Notes: generated by a model not told the origin, from the letters alone. Numbered from the stretch's first letter, positions 28,842 to 39,199 are shown. The stretch is DNA of 64,000 nt from Colwellia sp. (GCA_002733765.1 NVWU01000008.1:124001-188000); one strand, 5' to 3'. A program made the numbers and translations.

Positions 28842-30026
28842 TCAAACTATTTTTACCGAAATTTCGTCAGCTTTTATCTGTTTTTTTTCTGTTTGTATCT
28901 TTTGTTGTCTTTGGGTACGTTTAGTACGATCGAATACATCACCAGCTAACTGACCGCATGCTGCATCAATATCTTCGCCACGTGGCCGACGCGTAATAAC
29001 CGTTAAGCCATAACTTTGTAAAACTTTATCAAAACGATCAATACGAGAATTACTTGGACGCGAGTATGGGGAGCCAGGATAAGGATTAAAAGGGATCAAA
29101 TTAATTTTACTGGGTAAGCCTTTTAACACGTGCGCTAACGCATGCGCTTGATCCGTTGAATCATTAACATGATCTAGCATGACATATTCGATTGTTGCCT
29201 GCTTATTCGCTTTAGAGCCATCAATGTAACGACCCGCCGCCGCAATAAATTCTTCTAATGGATATTTTTTATTAATGGGTACCAATTCATCACGTAGAGC
29301 ATTATCCGGGGCATGAATTGAAATCGCTAAGGCACAATCAATTTTAGCTTTCAGCATATCAAGTGCTGGTACAACACCCGAAGTACTTACCGTAACTCGG
29401 CGCTTAGATAAACCATAACCCAAATCATTTAACATGGTATCAAGGGCTGGAATTAGGTTTTTCATATTAAGTAACGGCTCACCCATCCCCATCATAACGA
29501 TATTGGTAATAGGTCTTTTGCCGGTAATACGCGTGGCGCCAATGTCATTAGCCACTCGCCATACTTGGCCAATAATTTCTGCCATGGACAAATTACGATT
29601 AAAACCTTGTTGAGCCGTTGCACAAAAAGTACATTCAAGCGCACAACCTACCTGTGAGGAGACACATAATGTAGCGCGATCATTTTCAGGGATCCAAACG
29701 GTTTCAACTTCTTGACCACCCTCTAACACCAAAGCATATTTAATAGTGCCATCTTTCGACACTTGCTTTTCAGAAATTTCTGGCGCTTTAATTTCACAGT
29801 TACGTTGCAGTTTTTCCCTAAGTTTTCTATTTATATTAGTCATTTGCTCAAAATCACTATAACCAAAGTGATAGATCCATTTCATAATTTGATCCGCTCT
29901 AAAAGGTTTTTCTCCAATAGAGGAAAAATACTCTCGTAATCCTTGATGATCAAAATTTAATAGATTGATTTTGCTACTTTCTTTAGCAACTTCTTTGACA
30001 TTTTCTGTGACGATTGGGTCGCTCAT
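28842..30026 (-). CDS. rlmN: 23S rRNA (adenine2503-C2)/tRNA methyltransferase RlmN
   Basis: RlmN is a radical SAM enzyme that methylates A2503 of 23S rRNA and A37 of some tRNAs at C2. The cluster motif is [14 protein letters not shown] (CxxxCxxC preceded by ALE), with GMGEPLLN downstream and the late cysteine in DAACGQL. I start at the ATG at 30026 (MSDPIVTEN), giving 394 aa. The frame stays open to a TTG at 30071, but that would add an untypical hydrophobic leader and run into the palindrome at 30065. The C-terminus is a basic tail. It leads the rlmN-pilW-rodZ-ispG-hisS block. Confidence 0.95.
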   Translation of the reverse strand: MSDPIVTENVKEVAKESSKINLLNFDHQGLREYFSSIGEKPFRADQIMKWIYHFGYSDFEQMTNINRKLREKLQRNCEIKAPEISEKQVSKDGTIKYALVLEGGQEVETVWIPENDRATLCVSSQVGCALECTFCATAQQGFNRNLSMAEIIGQVWRVANDIGATRITGKRPITNIVMMGMGEPLLNMKNLIPALDTMLNDLGYGLSKRRVTVSTSGVVPALDMLKAKIDCALAISIHAPDNALRDELVPINKKYPLEEFIAAAGRYIDGSKANKQATIEYVMLDHVNDSTDQAHALAHVLKGLPSKINLIPFNPYPGSPYSRPSNSRIDRFDKVLQSYGLTVITRRPRGEDIDAACGQLAGDVFDRTKRTQRQQKIQTEKKQIKADEISVKIV

Positions 30027-30064
30027 ACAACAAGTTCTCAAAACTGATAGGGAAAAAATAAATA

Positions 30065-30111
30065 ATATCAATTAAAGTAATGAATGAGTCATTCATTACT
30101 TTAATTGATAT
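30065..30111. repeat. perfect 23-bp-arm palindrome upstream of rlmN
   Basis: Left arm 30065-30087 and right arm 30089-30111 are exact reverse complements around a single G at 30088. The element is AT-rich and starts 39 bp upstream of the rlmN ATG. It could be a dimer operator, a cruciform or an mRNA hairpin in the rlmN leader. It does not belong to repeat family A or B. Confidence 0.75.
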
Positions 30112-30218
30112 AAGGTCGCGAATTGTACGCTTTTCAAGCGAATTTCGCAATTTTATGCTTAATAGCATTGAAGCAATAAATGGATTAATTCATAATTTCA
30201 ATTGGTATAAACATAAAA

Positions 30219-30258
30219 GACAAAAAGGATTTTACTAATGACTCAGTAAAATCCTTTT
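30219..30258 (-). terminator. intrinsic terminator after ndk
   Basis: Perfect 14-bp arms (30223-30236 and 30245-30258) enclose an 8-nt loop. On the minus strand the stem ends in CCTTTTTG, giving a U-rich tail. It lies 58 bp after the ndk stop. Confidence 0.75.
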
Positions 30259-30315
30259 GTTTGTAGACCAGAGTTTATTCTAGCTAAAGTAGCGTAATAA
30301 ATTACGCCCTACAAA

Positions 30316-30747
30316 TTAGCGTGTACGGCTACAGATTTCTTCATCAGAGAAAAAATAAGCAATTTCACGTGCTGCAGATTCTAACGCATCAGAACCATGA
30401 GCCGCATTTTCGTCAATGCTATCAGCAAGATCAGCACGGATAGTACCCGCAAGTGCTTCAGCAGGGTTAGTAGCACCCATGATTTCACGGTTTTTAAGAA
30501 CAGCGTTTTCGCCTTCTAATACTTGTACCATTACTGGGCCTGAAGTCATAAATTCAACTAAAGCACCAAAGAAAGGACGTTCGCTATGTTCAGCGTAGAA
30601 ACCTTCAGCTTTTTCTTGGCTTAAGTGAATCATTTTAGAAGCAACAATCTTTAAACCAGCAGTTTCAAAACGGTTGTAGATTTGACCAATGAAGTTTTTA
30701 GCAACTGCGTCTGGTTTTACGATAGAGAAAGTACGTTCGATAGCCAT
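30316..30747 (-). CDS. ndk: nucleoside diphosphate kinase
   Basis: Ndk transfers the γ-phosphate between nucleoside tri- and diphosphates through a phosphohistidine. The start [12 protein letters not shown] is typical. The catalytic histidine lies in [13 protein letters not shown] near residue 118, and the C-terminus [14 protein letters not shown] is canonical. Length 143 aa matches E. coli. The ATG follows AAAGGG. It is set off from rlmN by a terminator, so it is a single-gene unit. Confidence 0.98.
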   Translation of the reverse strand: MAIERTFSIVKPDAVAKNFIGQIYNRFETAGLKIVASKMIHLSQEKAEGFYAEHSERPFFGALVEFMTSGPVMVQVLEGENAVLKNREIMGATNPAEALAGTIRADLADSIDENAAHGSDALESAAREIAYFFSDEEICSRTR

Positions 30748-31188
30748 GATAAGCCCTTTTAATAAATTTAAATTTTAGTGTTATTAAGTAGAGACCAAAT
30801 AAACAAACTGACATCTACAAATTTTGGCGCGATTATAAACGAAATAAGAGTAAACTCCTAATACTAACCGTTGAATAATGCGCATAATTTTTCACTTATT
30901 TTTTGCCTATTTTTTCTGGTCCTTTAGTCTTAGTCATCAAATAAAAAAATAAGGTATTATTTGATTTAAAATGAAAAAAAACTTATTTATATATTTTATA
31001 AATCACGCTGTAACTCAAGCTGGTTATGATTTCTTTCCTTTATTTGTTAAAAAAACAATAAATACCTCATCATTTTTTCTCTAGACCATCATATTTGGTT
31101 GTTACATTTGGTCACATTGTCGAAAAATTTCTGCAATGCTTTCATAGTTCACTGCAAGGTAATATTAAAAGCAACTACAGGAACATCA
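30748..31188. other. divergent intergenic region between ndk and the permease gene
   Basis: This 441-bp AT-rich gap separates two divergent genes. On the minus strand a TATAAT (30832-30837) about 85 bp upstream of ndk is a likely -10 element, with only a weak -35. Upstream of the permease I see long A/T runs but no clear promoter or operator. Confidence 0.45.
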
Positions 31189-32607
31189 ATGCAATTTATC
31201 AAGCGCGCGCATGGAGACGAGCAACCATACTGGCCAGCAGGGCCATTTAAAATTAGATTACCTTTTGTTCATTACCGCTGGGAACTCCCAGAAATGATAC
31301 AAGGGTTTTTCATGTTCGTGGTTGGTTTGGCCATGATTCCTTTGCTTGAAAGCTATTTAGGTATGCCCTATGAAGCGGCATTAGCGTTTACTTTTATTGC
31401 TGGTATAGGTTATATTTTACCCGCGTTACTCGGCGTTCCTTTGGTTCCCGGTTGGATAACACCAGCCATTCCCGTGGTATTACTTTATTTGAAGGGCTTT
31501 GAACCCGGCCCTGAAGCAATCAGAGCATTGTTTGCTTTACAAATTGAAGTTTCTATTATTTTTCTTATTTTGGGTGCGACTCGTCTAGGGTCCAAGTTAG
31601 TTGATGTTATTCCAAACTCATTAAAGTGTGGAATAATTATTGGCGCGGGTATGGCCGCAATGATGGGAGAACTAAAAATTGGTGGTCGTATCGATTCAAC
31701 GCCAGTTTCATTGATTGTTGGTTCTATTATTTCAGCCTATATCTTATTTTCTCTTTCTTTTAAAAATGTCGTTAATGAAAACTCTTTTGCCCGAAAAATT
31801 GCTAACTTTGGCATGGTACCGGGAATGATCATTGCCATGCTTGTTGGTTGGGCTGTCGGTGAATATCCGTTACCTGAAATAGAATGGGGCATTACTAATC
31901 CTAATTTTTCGTTGATGTGGGATTATTTACCCTTTACCGTTGGTTATCCTGATTTAGAGGTATTCTTACTAGCCATCCCAACAGCAATAATTGCCTATGT
32001 TATTGCCTTTGGCGATATCCTGGTTGGTTTTACCTTAGTGAAGCGTGTTGATCATATTCGTACTGATGAAAAAATAGAAGAAAATGTTGATCGTGTTCAT
32101 TTAGTTACTGCTATTCGTAATGGTTTTCACGCATTTTTCGCGCCATGGCCTGGACTAGCAGGACCATTATGGACCGCAGCCCATGCAACAGTTGCTGAAC
32201 GTTATGCAATGGGTCGTAAATCTATGGAATCTATTTATAGTGGCGGTGGTACTTTTTGGATGAGTGGTTTACTTGCTCTATTCGCATTACCTTTAGTGAC
32301 TTTATTTAAACCAGTCTTACCAATAGCACTTTCTCTTACACTAGTGCTTACCGCTTACATTTGTATTATGGTTGGTATGGAACAACTAAAAAATTCAACT
32401 GAACGAGGCGTTGCGGGTATTGTTGCGGTTACATTAGCGATGCCAGATCCTAAATCTACCATGTATGCTGTATGTATTGGTGTAGTACTTTATTTTCTAA
32501 TTGAGCGACCTAGACTATTGGGTAAGCATAACAGTAAAGATAATATTATTTTTTCTGATGAAGCGCAGGAAGAAGTCACCGTAACGACAAGCAATAATAC
32601 GCAGTAA
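31189..32607 (+). CDS. NCS2/solute carrier 23-like permease
   Basis: This integral membrane protein of 472 aa has about 12 hydrophobic segments. I start at the ATG at 31189 (MQFIKRAHGDE), which has CAGGAAC upstream; the frame is open from 31099 but that leader is untypical. Conserved Gly/Pro-rich helices (PLVPGWITPAIPVV) and the fold suggest the xanthine/uracil permease superfamily, but it is a divergent branch. It lies 15 bp before an acyl-CoA ligase gene, so the substrate may be an organic acid rather than a nucleobase. That is inference from context. Confidence 0.65.
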   Translation: MQFIKRAHGDEQPYWPAGPFKIRLPFVHYRWELPEMIQGFFMFVVGLAMIPLLESYLGMPYEAALAFTFIAGIGYILPALLGVPLVPGWITPAIPVVLLYLKGFEPGPEAIRALFALQIEVSIIFLILGATRLGSKLVDVIPNSLKCGIIIGAGMAAMMGELKIGGRIDSTPVSLIVGSIISAYILFSLSFKNVVNENSFARKIANFGMVPGMIIAMLVGWAVGEYPLPEIEWGITNPNFSLMWDYLPFTVGYPDLEVFLLAIPTAIIAYVIAFGDILVGFTLVKRVDHIRTDEKIEENVDRVHLVTAIRNGFHAFFAPWPGLAGPLWTAAHATVAERYAMGRKSMESIYSGGGTFWMSGLLALFALPLVTLFKPVLPIALSLTLVLTAYICIMVGMEQLKNSTERGVAGIVAVTLAMPDPKSTMYAVCIGVVLYFLIERPRLLGKHNSKDNIIFSDEAQEEVTVTTSNNTQ

Positions 32608-32622
32608 TAGGAGAATATAATA

Positions 32623-34248
32623 ATGACCTCTATAAATATTTTTGAACAGTATTTAGAGCCAAATGAAGCTAACTATATGGCGCTAACGCCCATTTCATTT
32701 TTAGAGCGAGCGGCATTTGTTTACCCAGACAAAACAGCAACCGTTAATGGTGATATTCGTCATACTTGGTTAGAAGTTTTTCAACGTTGTACACGCTTTG
32801 CTAGTGCTTTGGCAAAACGAGGCATTGGCCGAGGTGACACGGTATCAGTGATAGCACCCAATATTAGCGAACACTTTGAAGTACACTTCGGTGTACCGAT
32901 GAGTGGCGCCGTACTCAATTCTATTAATACACGTCTTGATGCAGAAGCAATTGCTTTCATACTTGTGCATGCCGAAACCAAAGTGTTAATTACCGATAAA
33001 GAATTTAGCCCAATCGTTAAAAAAGCATTACGAATGATCCCACATAAGCCTTTAGTTATTGATATTGATGATCCTAACTTTAGCGACGGTCAATTAATCG
33101 GTTCGTTAACCTATGATCAATTACTTGATGAAGGTGATAGTGATTTTGAACCGCTACGCCCTAACAATGAATGGGATGCGATAACCCTAAATTACACCTC
33201 AGGTACAACAGGTGATCCTAAAGGGGTAGTTTATCACTACCGTGGTGCCTACCTTAATGCCGTCAGTAATGTTATGTCATGGAGTATGGGTGAACATCCC
33301 GTCTATTTATGGACACTACCGATGTTTCATTGTAATGGTTGGTGTTTTCCTTGGTCAATTGCCGCAACCGCTGGCACCAGCGTTAGTTTACGCCATGTGC
33401 GCGCCGAACCTATCTTTAACTTAATTAGAACCGAAAAAGTAGGCTACTTTTGTGGTGCTCCTATTGTATTAAATATGCTTAACGGCGCAGAAGCCTCATT
33501 AAAAGCTGATATCAATCATGCAGTGAAAGTAATGACTGCCGGTGCACCACCACCTGCTTCGGTAATTGAAGGCATGGAAGCTTCTGGTTTTAAAGTGACT
33601 CATACCTATGGCTTGACCGAGACCTACGGCCCTTCTGTTGTTTGTGCTTGGCATGACGAATGGAATGAAGAAAGTGCAGAGCAACAAGCTAAATTAAAAT
33701 CTCGTCAAGGCGTTCGCTCTCCAATGCTTGATCAACTGATGGTAGCAGACCCTGAAACCTTAGAACCTGTGCCAAAAGATGGTGAATCAGTCGGTGAGAT
33801 ATTTATGCGCGGCAACCTAGTGATGAAGGGCTATCTAAAAAACCCTTCTACCACTCAAGCTGCTTTTGAAGGCGGTTGGCTTCATTCTGGTGATATCGCG
33901 GTTTGGCACAATGATGGCTATATTGAAATAAAAGATCGCTCAAAAGATGTCATTATTTCAGGTGGTGAAAACATTTCAAGCGTTGAAGTTGAAGATATAT
34001 TATATCGCCATCCTAAAGTTCAAGAAGTGGCCGTGGTAGCAAAAAAAGATGATAAATGGGGGGAGACTCCTTGCGCCTTTATTACCCCAATGCCAAATGT
34101 TGAAATAACAGAACAGGAAATGATCAGCTTTTGTCGCGATAACATGGCGCACTTTAAAGCACCAAAAACAATTATATTTGGTGAACTACCAAAAACCTCA
34201 ACAGGAAAAATACAAAAGTTTATTTTGCGCGCGCAAGCAAATAAGTAA
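32623..34248 (+). CDS. acyl-CoA synthetase (AMP-binding), DmdB/medium-chain-like
   Basis: This ANL-superfamily ligase of 541 aa activates a carboxylic acid as acyl-AMP and then CoA thioester. Motif A3 is YTSGTTGDPKGV, A5 is HTYGLTETYG, A8 includes GWLHSGDIAVWHNDGYIEIKDR, and the catalytic lysine is in KTSTGKIQK near the C-terminus. The sequences FHCNGWCFPW and FCGAPIVLNML occur in the branch containing 3-methylmercaptopropionate-CoA ligase DmdB and plant-type medium-chain ligases. The substrate is not proven. It starts 15 bp after the permease gene with GGAGAA upstream, so the two form an operon closed by the terminator at 34338. Confidence 0.85.
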   Translation: MTSINIFEQYLEPNEANYMALTPISFLERAAFVYPDKTATVNGDIRHTWLEVFQRCTRFASALAKRGIGRGDTVSVIAPNISEHFEVHFGVPMSGAVLNSINTRLDAEAIAFILVHAETKVLITDKEFSPIVKKALRMIPHKPLVIDIDDPNFSDGQLIGSLTYDQLLDEGDSDFEPLRPNNEWDAITLNYTSGTTGDPKGVVYHYRGAYLNAVSNVMSWSMGEHPVYLWTLPMFHCNGWCFPWSIAATAGTSVSLRHVRAEPIFNLIRTEKVGYFCGAPIVLNMLNGAEASLKADINHAVKVMTAGAPPPASVIEGMEASGFKVTHTYGLTETYGPSVVCAWHDEWNEESAEQQAKLKSRQGVRSPMLDQLMVADPETLEPVPKDGESVGEIFMRGNLVMKGYLKNPSTTQAAFEGGWLHSGDIAVWHNDGYIEIKDRSKDVIISGGENISSVEVEDILYRHPKVQEVAVVAKKDDKWGETPCAFITPMPNVEITEQEMISFCRDNMAHFKAPKTIIFGELPKTSTGKIQKFILRAQANK

Positions 34249-34337
34249 ATATGAAGGTCTTTGCTGAATAGTAGTGATATATGAAAACGGCTTAGGGTTG
34301 TTTGAGTATAGCCCCTCCCTAGCGCTACTATTTTTTT

Positions 34338-34365
34338 GGGCTGGCTTATCGCCAGCCCTTTTTTT
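34338..34365 (+). terminator. intrinsic terminator after the acyl-CoA ligase gene
   Basis: A perfect 8-bp GC-rich stem, GGGCTGGC (34338-34345) and GCCAGCCC (34351-34358), has a 5-nt loop and is followed by seven T. It separates the permease-ligase pair from the kinase gene. Confidence 0.9.
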
Positions 34366-34402
34366 ATACTAATATCATCATTTCATTGAACACAAGTGAT
34401 TA

Positions 34403-36415
34403 ATGTTTTTACAACAAAAATTATCCCACACTTTCTTTTCTGCCATTATCTCCATTTTGTTAGTGTTACTTATTGGTATCTATTGGTACTCGGTGCCATT
34501 AATTAACAAAGAAGTATATAAAATTGAAAAAAATGCTAGTCGCTTAGTGTTAAATAACGTTTTTGAATTAGCGAGTAGCATGCAGCTAAACCTAAAACCT
34601 CGTAAAGAAGAAGTTATTCATCGATTACGAAAAATCATCAAAAACAGTGTTATTGCCAAAACAGGTTATCTTTTCATTTTTGATGAACAAGGCAATATGC
34701 TGCATCACCCTAATCCTAATATTAATGGGTCTAACGCCTTAAAACTTAAAGACCCAGAGACCGGAGGATTAATTTTACAAGAGCTCATTGCTGTTGCTGA
34801 TACTGGGCAAGAACTTGAATATAAATGGGATAAGCCTAGCGATGCCAATAATTATAGTCACAGTAAATTATCTTTAGTTCGACACTTGCCCGAACTAGGT
34901 TGGTATATTTGTTCTTCTGTTTATATAGACGAATTACAAAGCAGCGGAAAACTGCTCAGCCAACGAATTTTAACCATGGGCTTTATTACCTTCATGTGCG
35001 CGATTTGTTTAGCGTTAATTTTTTCCTATTGGGTAACCAAACCAATCAACACACTTGCGTTGATTGCAAAAAAGGTGAGCCAAGGAGATTTAACGGTAAA
35101 TAGTGGCATATCACGACCCGATGAATTAGGCGTGTTAGGCAAAGCATTTGACGATATGGTAACTCAAATGCGTGAAAACATTGAAATGCTTGATTTAAAA
35201 GTGGCTTCACGAACACAAACTTTAGCCACAACAAATGCGCAACTGCAACAAGCAATGATTGAAAGCCAGCAAGCACAAGAACAATTAGCCCAAGTACAAC
35301 ACATCAATGCTGTTGGACAGCTTGCCGGAGGTTTAGCACACGATTTTAATAATATACTGACTATTATTCTAGGAAACTTACTCGCTGCTCAGCAAGATAA
35401 TGAGAATAACAAAATATTATTATCGCGTTTACTCCCGGCAATAAAAGCCTCCCGTAAAGGTAGTGATATTACTAACCGTTTATTAGCCTTTTCACGACGA
35501 CAATATTTACTCCCTTGTAGAGTCAATATTTCCGTATTAATTGATGAAACTATCGAGTTATTAAAGGGCTCTTTACCAAGTAATATCACCATTAACACTG
35601 ATTATTCAAGTGAAGAATTACAAGTTTATGTCGATGCTAACCAGTTAGAGAATTGCATAATTAATTTAGTCTTAAATGCAAAAGATGCCATGCCAAACGG
35701 TGGCGTTATCACTATAATTATCAATAAAATAATAGTGAATAACACCTTACAGTTTGATGAAGAAGTTATCTTAGGCGACTATCTTGAGATCACTATAATA
35801 GATAATGGTTACGGCTTTTCAGAGCAAGCAATAAACAAAGCATTTGAGCCCTTTTTTACCACAAAATCTACTCACCAAGGTTCAGGCCTTGGTTTGAGCA
35901 TGGTATTTGGTTTTATCAAACAATCACAAGGCTACATTAACATTGCTAATCGACAAAATGGCGGTGCTAAAATATCGCTATTGTTACCCTTACTGACTTA
36001 TCAAAAAGAAGAGATGAATTCAAAAGCAACGCGTGAAGATGGTAAAGAAATAGCCAATGAAACCGACTTCTCAAATAAACTAATTTTATTAGTTGAGGAT
36101 GATCATGATGTTCGCGCGATTATTAGAGAACAGTTAATATCATTTGGTCTAAATGTTATCGAGGCAAATGACAGTAATGAAGCCGAACAACTTATTGATA
36201 CTATTAATGACTTATATGGTATGGTTTCAGATATTACTATGCCAGGTAATAAAGATGGTTTTGAGCTTGCGGCTTTGTTAAAAAGTCGCGCTCCTAACTG
36301 TAAAGTTGTACTCATGAGTGGCTATTTTCAACAGCATGATAAACCTAATGAAGACGTGCCTATTTTATTAAAAAAACCTTTTGTTGCAAGTAAGTTATTT
36401 CAAGCATTACAATAA
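34403..36415 (+). CDS. hybrid sensor histidine kinase with Cache-type sensor
   Basis: This membrane sensor has TM1 (12-30), a periplasmic single-Cache-like domain (about 40-180, KTGYLFIFDEQGNMLHHPN), TM2 (189-210) and HAMP (211-263). HisKA follows with phospho-accepting H313 (LAGGLAHDFNN), then HATPase with an N box (NLVLNAKDAMPNGG) and G boxes (DNGYGF, GSGLGLSM). A C-terminal receiver domain (558-670) has D610 and K657/K658. Cache domains of this type often bind small carboxylates. The OmpR-type regulator gene follows 11 bp later, so a phosphorelay through both receivers is likely. Confidence 0.9.
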   Translation: MFLQQKLSHTFFSAIISILLVLLIGIYWYSVPLINKEVYKIEKNASRLVLNNVFELASSMQLNLKPRKEEVIHRLRKIIKNSVIAKTGYLFIFDEQGNMLHHPNPNINGSNALKLKDPETGGLILQELIAVADTGQELEYKWDKPSDANNYSHSKLSLVRHLPELGWYICSSVYIDELQSSGKLLSQRILTMGFITFMCAICLALIFSYWVTKPINTLALIAKKVSQGDLTVNSGISRPDELGVLGKAFDDMVTQMRENIEMLDLKVASRTQTLATTNAQLQQAMIESQQAQEQLAQVQHINAVGQLAGGLAHDFNNILTIILGNLLAAQQDNENNKILLSRLLPAIKASRKGSDITNRLLAFSRRQYLLPCRVNISVLIDETIELLKGSLPSNITINTDYSSEELQVYVDANQLENCIINLVLNAKDAMPNGGVITIIINKIIVNNTLQFDEEVILGDYLEITIIDNGYGFSEQAINKAFEPFFTTKSTHQGSGLGLSMVFGFIKQSQGYINIANRQNGGAKISLLLPLLTYQKEEMNSKATREDGKEIANETDFSNKLILLVEDDHDVRAIIREQLISFGLNVIEANDSNEAEQLIDTINDLYGMVSDITMPGNKDGFELAALLKSRAPNCKVVLMSGYFQQHDKPNEDVPILLKKPFVASKLFQALQ

Positions 36416-36438
36416 AAAGAATAGAGGTGATCACACTT

Positions 36439-37140
36439 TTGAACACTAAACCCTTAATTTACGTTATCGATGATGAACCCGAAATATGTGACTTAGTTTG
36501 TCAAGAGCTTGAACGTTATAACTTTAACACACAAGCATTCACTACAGGCAAGCAAGCCTTGTTGGCAATAAAAAAACAGTTACCCTCTCTTTGTATTATT
36601 GATCTTGGCTTGCCTGATATGGATGGTTTGTCATTAGTGAAAAAGCTTTTTGATGATAAAAAAATTGGCGTTATTATTTTATCGGGTCGAAATAGCCTAC
36701 CCGATAAAGTGTTAGGCTTAGAGCTAGGTGCTGACGATTATATTAGCAAACCTTTTGATCCGCGCGAACTCGTTGCTCGGGTAAAAAGTATTATTCGTCG
36801 ACTTGTGATCACTGAATCACCTACCGCAGTACTTCATACTGCTAGCTTTGGCGATTGGACATTTGAACAATCAACACTCACATTACAGAACAACAAGGGC
36901 GATAGCTTTATGCTAAGCGCCGCTGAAACTGAAATACTGATGATATTACTTAATGCTCCTAGGCAAATATTATCAAGAGAGCGTTTACTGAGCGAAGATG
37001 CAACCTCTTTTGATCGAAGTATTGACGTTAGAATGTCTAGATTAAGAAAGAAAATAGAACAAGACCATAAAAATCCTAAAATAATTAAAACAGTTTACGG
37101 TGCTGGTTATATTTTCACTTTAGAAGTCACCTGGCAATAA
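36439..37140 (+). CDS. OmpR-family response regulator
   Basis: An N-terminal receiver domain (YVIDDEPEICDL acidic pair, phospho-acceptor Asp in CIIDLGLPDMDG, Lys in ISKPFDP) is followed by a C-terminal winged-helix DNA-binding domain with RLRKKIEQDHKNPKIIKTVYGAGYIF. The start is unclear. The frame opens with GTG at 36427, but TTG at 36439 (MNTKPLIYVID) has TAGAGG upstream at a workable distance, and I chose it. It is the partner of the hybrid kinase just upstream. A natural target to test is the permease-ligase operon before it. Confidence 0.9.
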   Translation: MNTKPLIYVIDDEPEICDLVCQELERYNFNTQAFTTGKQALLAIKKQLPSLCIIDLGLPDMDGLSLVKKLFDDKKIGVIILSGRNSLPDKVLGLELGADDYISKPFDPRELVARVKSIIRRLVITESPTAVLHTASFGDWTFEQSTLTLQNNKGDSFMLSAAETEILMILLNAPRQILSRERLLSEDATSFDRSIDVRMSRLRKKIEQDHKNPKIIKTVYGAGYIFTLEVTWQ

Positions 37141-37206
37141 GCGGTGTTGCTAGCAAACTAAACATTAGTGCTTTTTCTGGCATTTGAAATAAGCAATAAC
37201 AGTTCA

Positions 37207-38895
37207 TTACCAGCTCGTTCTACGGTATTGACGATATTCAGGTTGCCAAAAGTTATCCTCAATTTTTGCTAGCAATTCATCATCGGTTAAGACTAATGCT
37301 AAACCTTGCTCATAAGCGACTTTAGCGATAGCAAAAGCAATACCTTTGCTTAGCTGTGCGATGCCTGTTAATGGTGGCAATAATTCACCTTTACCATTAT
37401 TCGCTAAAGGCGAAGCCGCCGCTAACATTTCACTGGCAACTTTCAGCATTTCATCAGTAATACGACTAATGTTAGCGGAAATAACACCCAGACCAAGACC
37501 AGGAAAAATATAACTGTTATTACATTGAGCAATAGGAAACATTTTACCTTGGTATTCCACTGTTTCAAATGGGCTACCTGTGGCAATAATTACATTACCT
37601 TCAGTCCAATTAATAACTTGACTTGGTGTCGCTTCAACCTGTCTTGAAGGATTACTTAATGGAAATATAATAGGCTTGGTACAGTGTTGTTTCATTGCTT
37701 TAATAACGCCTTCAGTAAATATCCCTGCTTGACCTGACACCCCAATAAGAATATCAGGCTTAGCGCCATGCATTACCTCTAAAAGGCTTGCATACTCTCC
37801 TTCAATGTCCCACGATTGCAAGGCGATTTTGTTTTGCACTAGTTTTTGTTGAAAGTCTCTTAAGTCTTCCATCCCTTGGGTTAATAACCCAAAACGATCT
37901 ACCATAAACACTTGGTTACGCGCTTGTAATGGCGTAAGCCCTTCTGAGATCATTTGAGCAATGATTTGCTCGGCGATACCACAACCAGCAGAACCAGCAC
38001 CAACAAAAGCCACTTTTAATTGTGATAATTTTACCCCTAGGCTACGGCTAGCCGCCAACAAGCTACCAACCGTAACGGCAGCAGTTCCTTGTATATCATC
38101 ATTAAAGCAACATATTTCATCGCGATATTTGGTTAACAGCGGCATAGCATTGGGTTGAGCAAAATCTTCAAACTGCAACATCACATTAGGCCAACGACGT
38201 TTTACCGCATTGACAAATAAATCAAGAAACTCATCGTATTCGGCTTGTCCAATACGTTTATGGCGTGCGCCCATATACATAGGATCATCTAATAGTTTTT
38301 GATTATTAGTACCAACATCTAACATCACGGGTAAAGTATAGGCTGGACTAATACCACCACAAGCCGTATATAGAGACAATTTACCAATAGGAATGCCCAT
38401 ACCACCAATACCTTGATCTCCTAACCCGAGAACACGCTCGCCATCAGTTACTACAATAACTTTTATTTTATTTTTAGTCGCGTTACGTAAAATATCATCT
38501 ATTTGATGTCTATCTTCATAAGCAATAAAAAAACCGCGTGAACTGCGATAAATATCTGAGAATTGTTCACAAGCATCACCCACAGTCGGCGTATAAATAA
38601 TTGGCATCATCTCAGCTAAGTGTTCGTGTACGAGTTTAAAAAATAAGGTCTCGTTATTGTCGTGAATGGCTCTTAGATAGATATGTTTATTGATATTGTT
38701 ATTAAAACAACTGTACTGACGATAGGCTCGCGCAACTTGCTCATCAATGGTTTCAAATCTTGGTGGTAATAATCCAGTTAAGTTAAAACAAACACGTTCG
38801 TTTTCATCAAAAGCACTGCCTTTATTTAATAACGGTGTTTCTAATAATGTTGGGCCTGAATAGGGTATGTAGAGAGGACGTTTGCTTTGAGTCAT
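37207..38895 (-). CDS. maeA: NAD-dependent malic enzyme
   Basis: This enzyme oxidatively decarboxylates malate to pyruvate. Conserved segments include [40 protein letters not shown] (shared by malic enzymes), [12 protein letters not shown], the dinucleotide fold [14 protein letters not shown] and the C-terminal FPGLGLG. The 562-residue length and the GxGxxG sequence match the NAD-type SfcA/MaeA rather than the longer phosphotransacetylase-fused MaeB. It is convergent with the response regulator gene, with 66 bp between. A gap of 81 bp separates it from iscX on the same strand. Confidence 0.95.
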   Translation of the reverse strand: MTQSKRPLYIPYSGPTLLETPLLNKGSAFDENERVCFNLTGLLPPRFETIDEQVARAYRQYSCFNNNINKHIYLRAIHDNNETLFFKLVHEHLAEMMPIIYTPTVGDACEQFSDIYRSSRGFFIAYEDRHQIDDILRNATKNKIKVIVVTDGERVLGLGDQGIGGMGIPIGKLSLYTACGGISPAYTLPVMLDVGTNNQKLLDDPMYMGARHKRIGQAEYDEFLDLFVNAVKRRWPNVMLQFEDFAQPNAMPLLTKYRDEICCFNDDIQGTAAVTVGSLLAASRSLGVKLSQLKVAFVGAGSAGCGIAEQIIAQMISEGLTPLQARNQVFMVDRFGLLTQGMEDLRDFQQKLVQNKIALQSWDIEGEYASLLEVMHGAKPDILIGVSGQAGIFTEGVIKAMKQHCTKPIIFPLSNPSRQVEATPSQVINWTEGNVIIATGSPFETVEYQGKMFPIAQCNNSYIFPGLGLGVISANISRITDEMLKVASEMLAAASPLANNGKGELLPPLTGIAQLSKGIAFAIAKVAYEQGLALVLTDDELLAKIEDNFWQPEYRQYRRTSW

Positions 38896-38976
38896 TTTAT
38901 GGCTACTTTTAGTGTTTTTAATTATTAGTATTAGATGGAGTATAAATTAAATGTTCCAAGCAGCAAAGAGCAGGTT

Positions 38977-39186
38977 TTAGTCTATTTCGCTAATCCACGC
39001 TAATTGAATAGCCTCAAGCACACGCTCACCACAATGCTGAGGATCATCATTAAAACGTTCAAGTTCAAGCACCCACTGCCTGAGTTCGGTAAAATGTAAA
39101 GTTAATGGATCAACATCAGGATATTTATCTATTAAATCAAGTGCTATTTCTAAGGAATCAATCCATGTTAAAGCCAGTGATGCCAT
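38977..39186 (-). CDS. iscX: Fe-S cluster assembly protein IscX
   Basis: This is a 69-residue acidic protein. LTWIDSLEIALDLIDKYPDVDPLTLHFTELRQWV, given here only in outline, fits the IscX pattern: a WxDSxEIA start, a YPDVDP turn, an FTELRQWV helix and an F-DDP-E-LEAIQLAW end. IscX binds IscS and iron and tunes Fe-S assembly. It normally ends the isc operon, but here it lies alone, between malic enzyme and a possible 46-residue protein gene. AAGAGGA lies upstream of the ATG. Its DD and WISEID acidic C-terminus are intact. Confidence 0.88.
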   Translation of the reverse strand: MASLALTWIDSLEIALDLIDKYPDVDPLTLHFTELRQWVLELERFNDDPQHCGERVLEAIQLAWISEID

Positions 39187-39199
39187 ACTATAATCCTCT

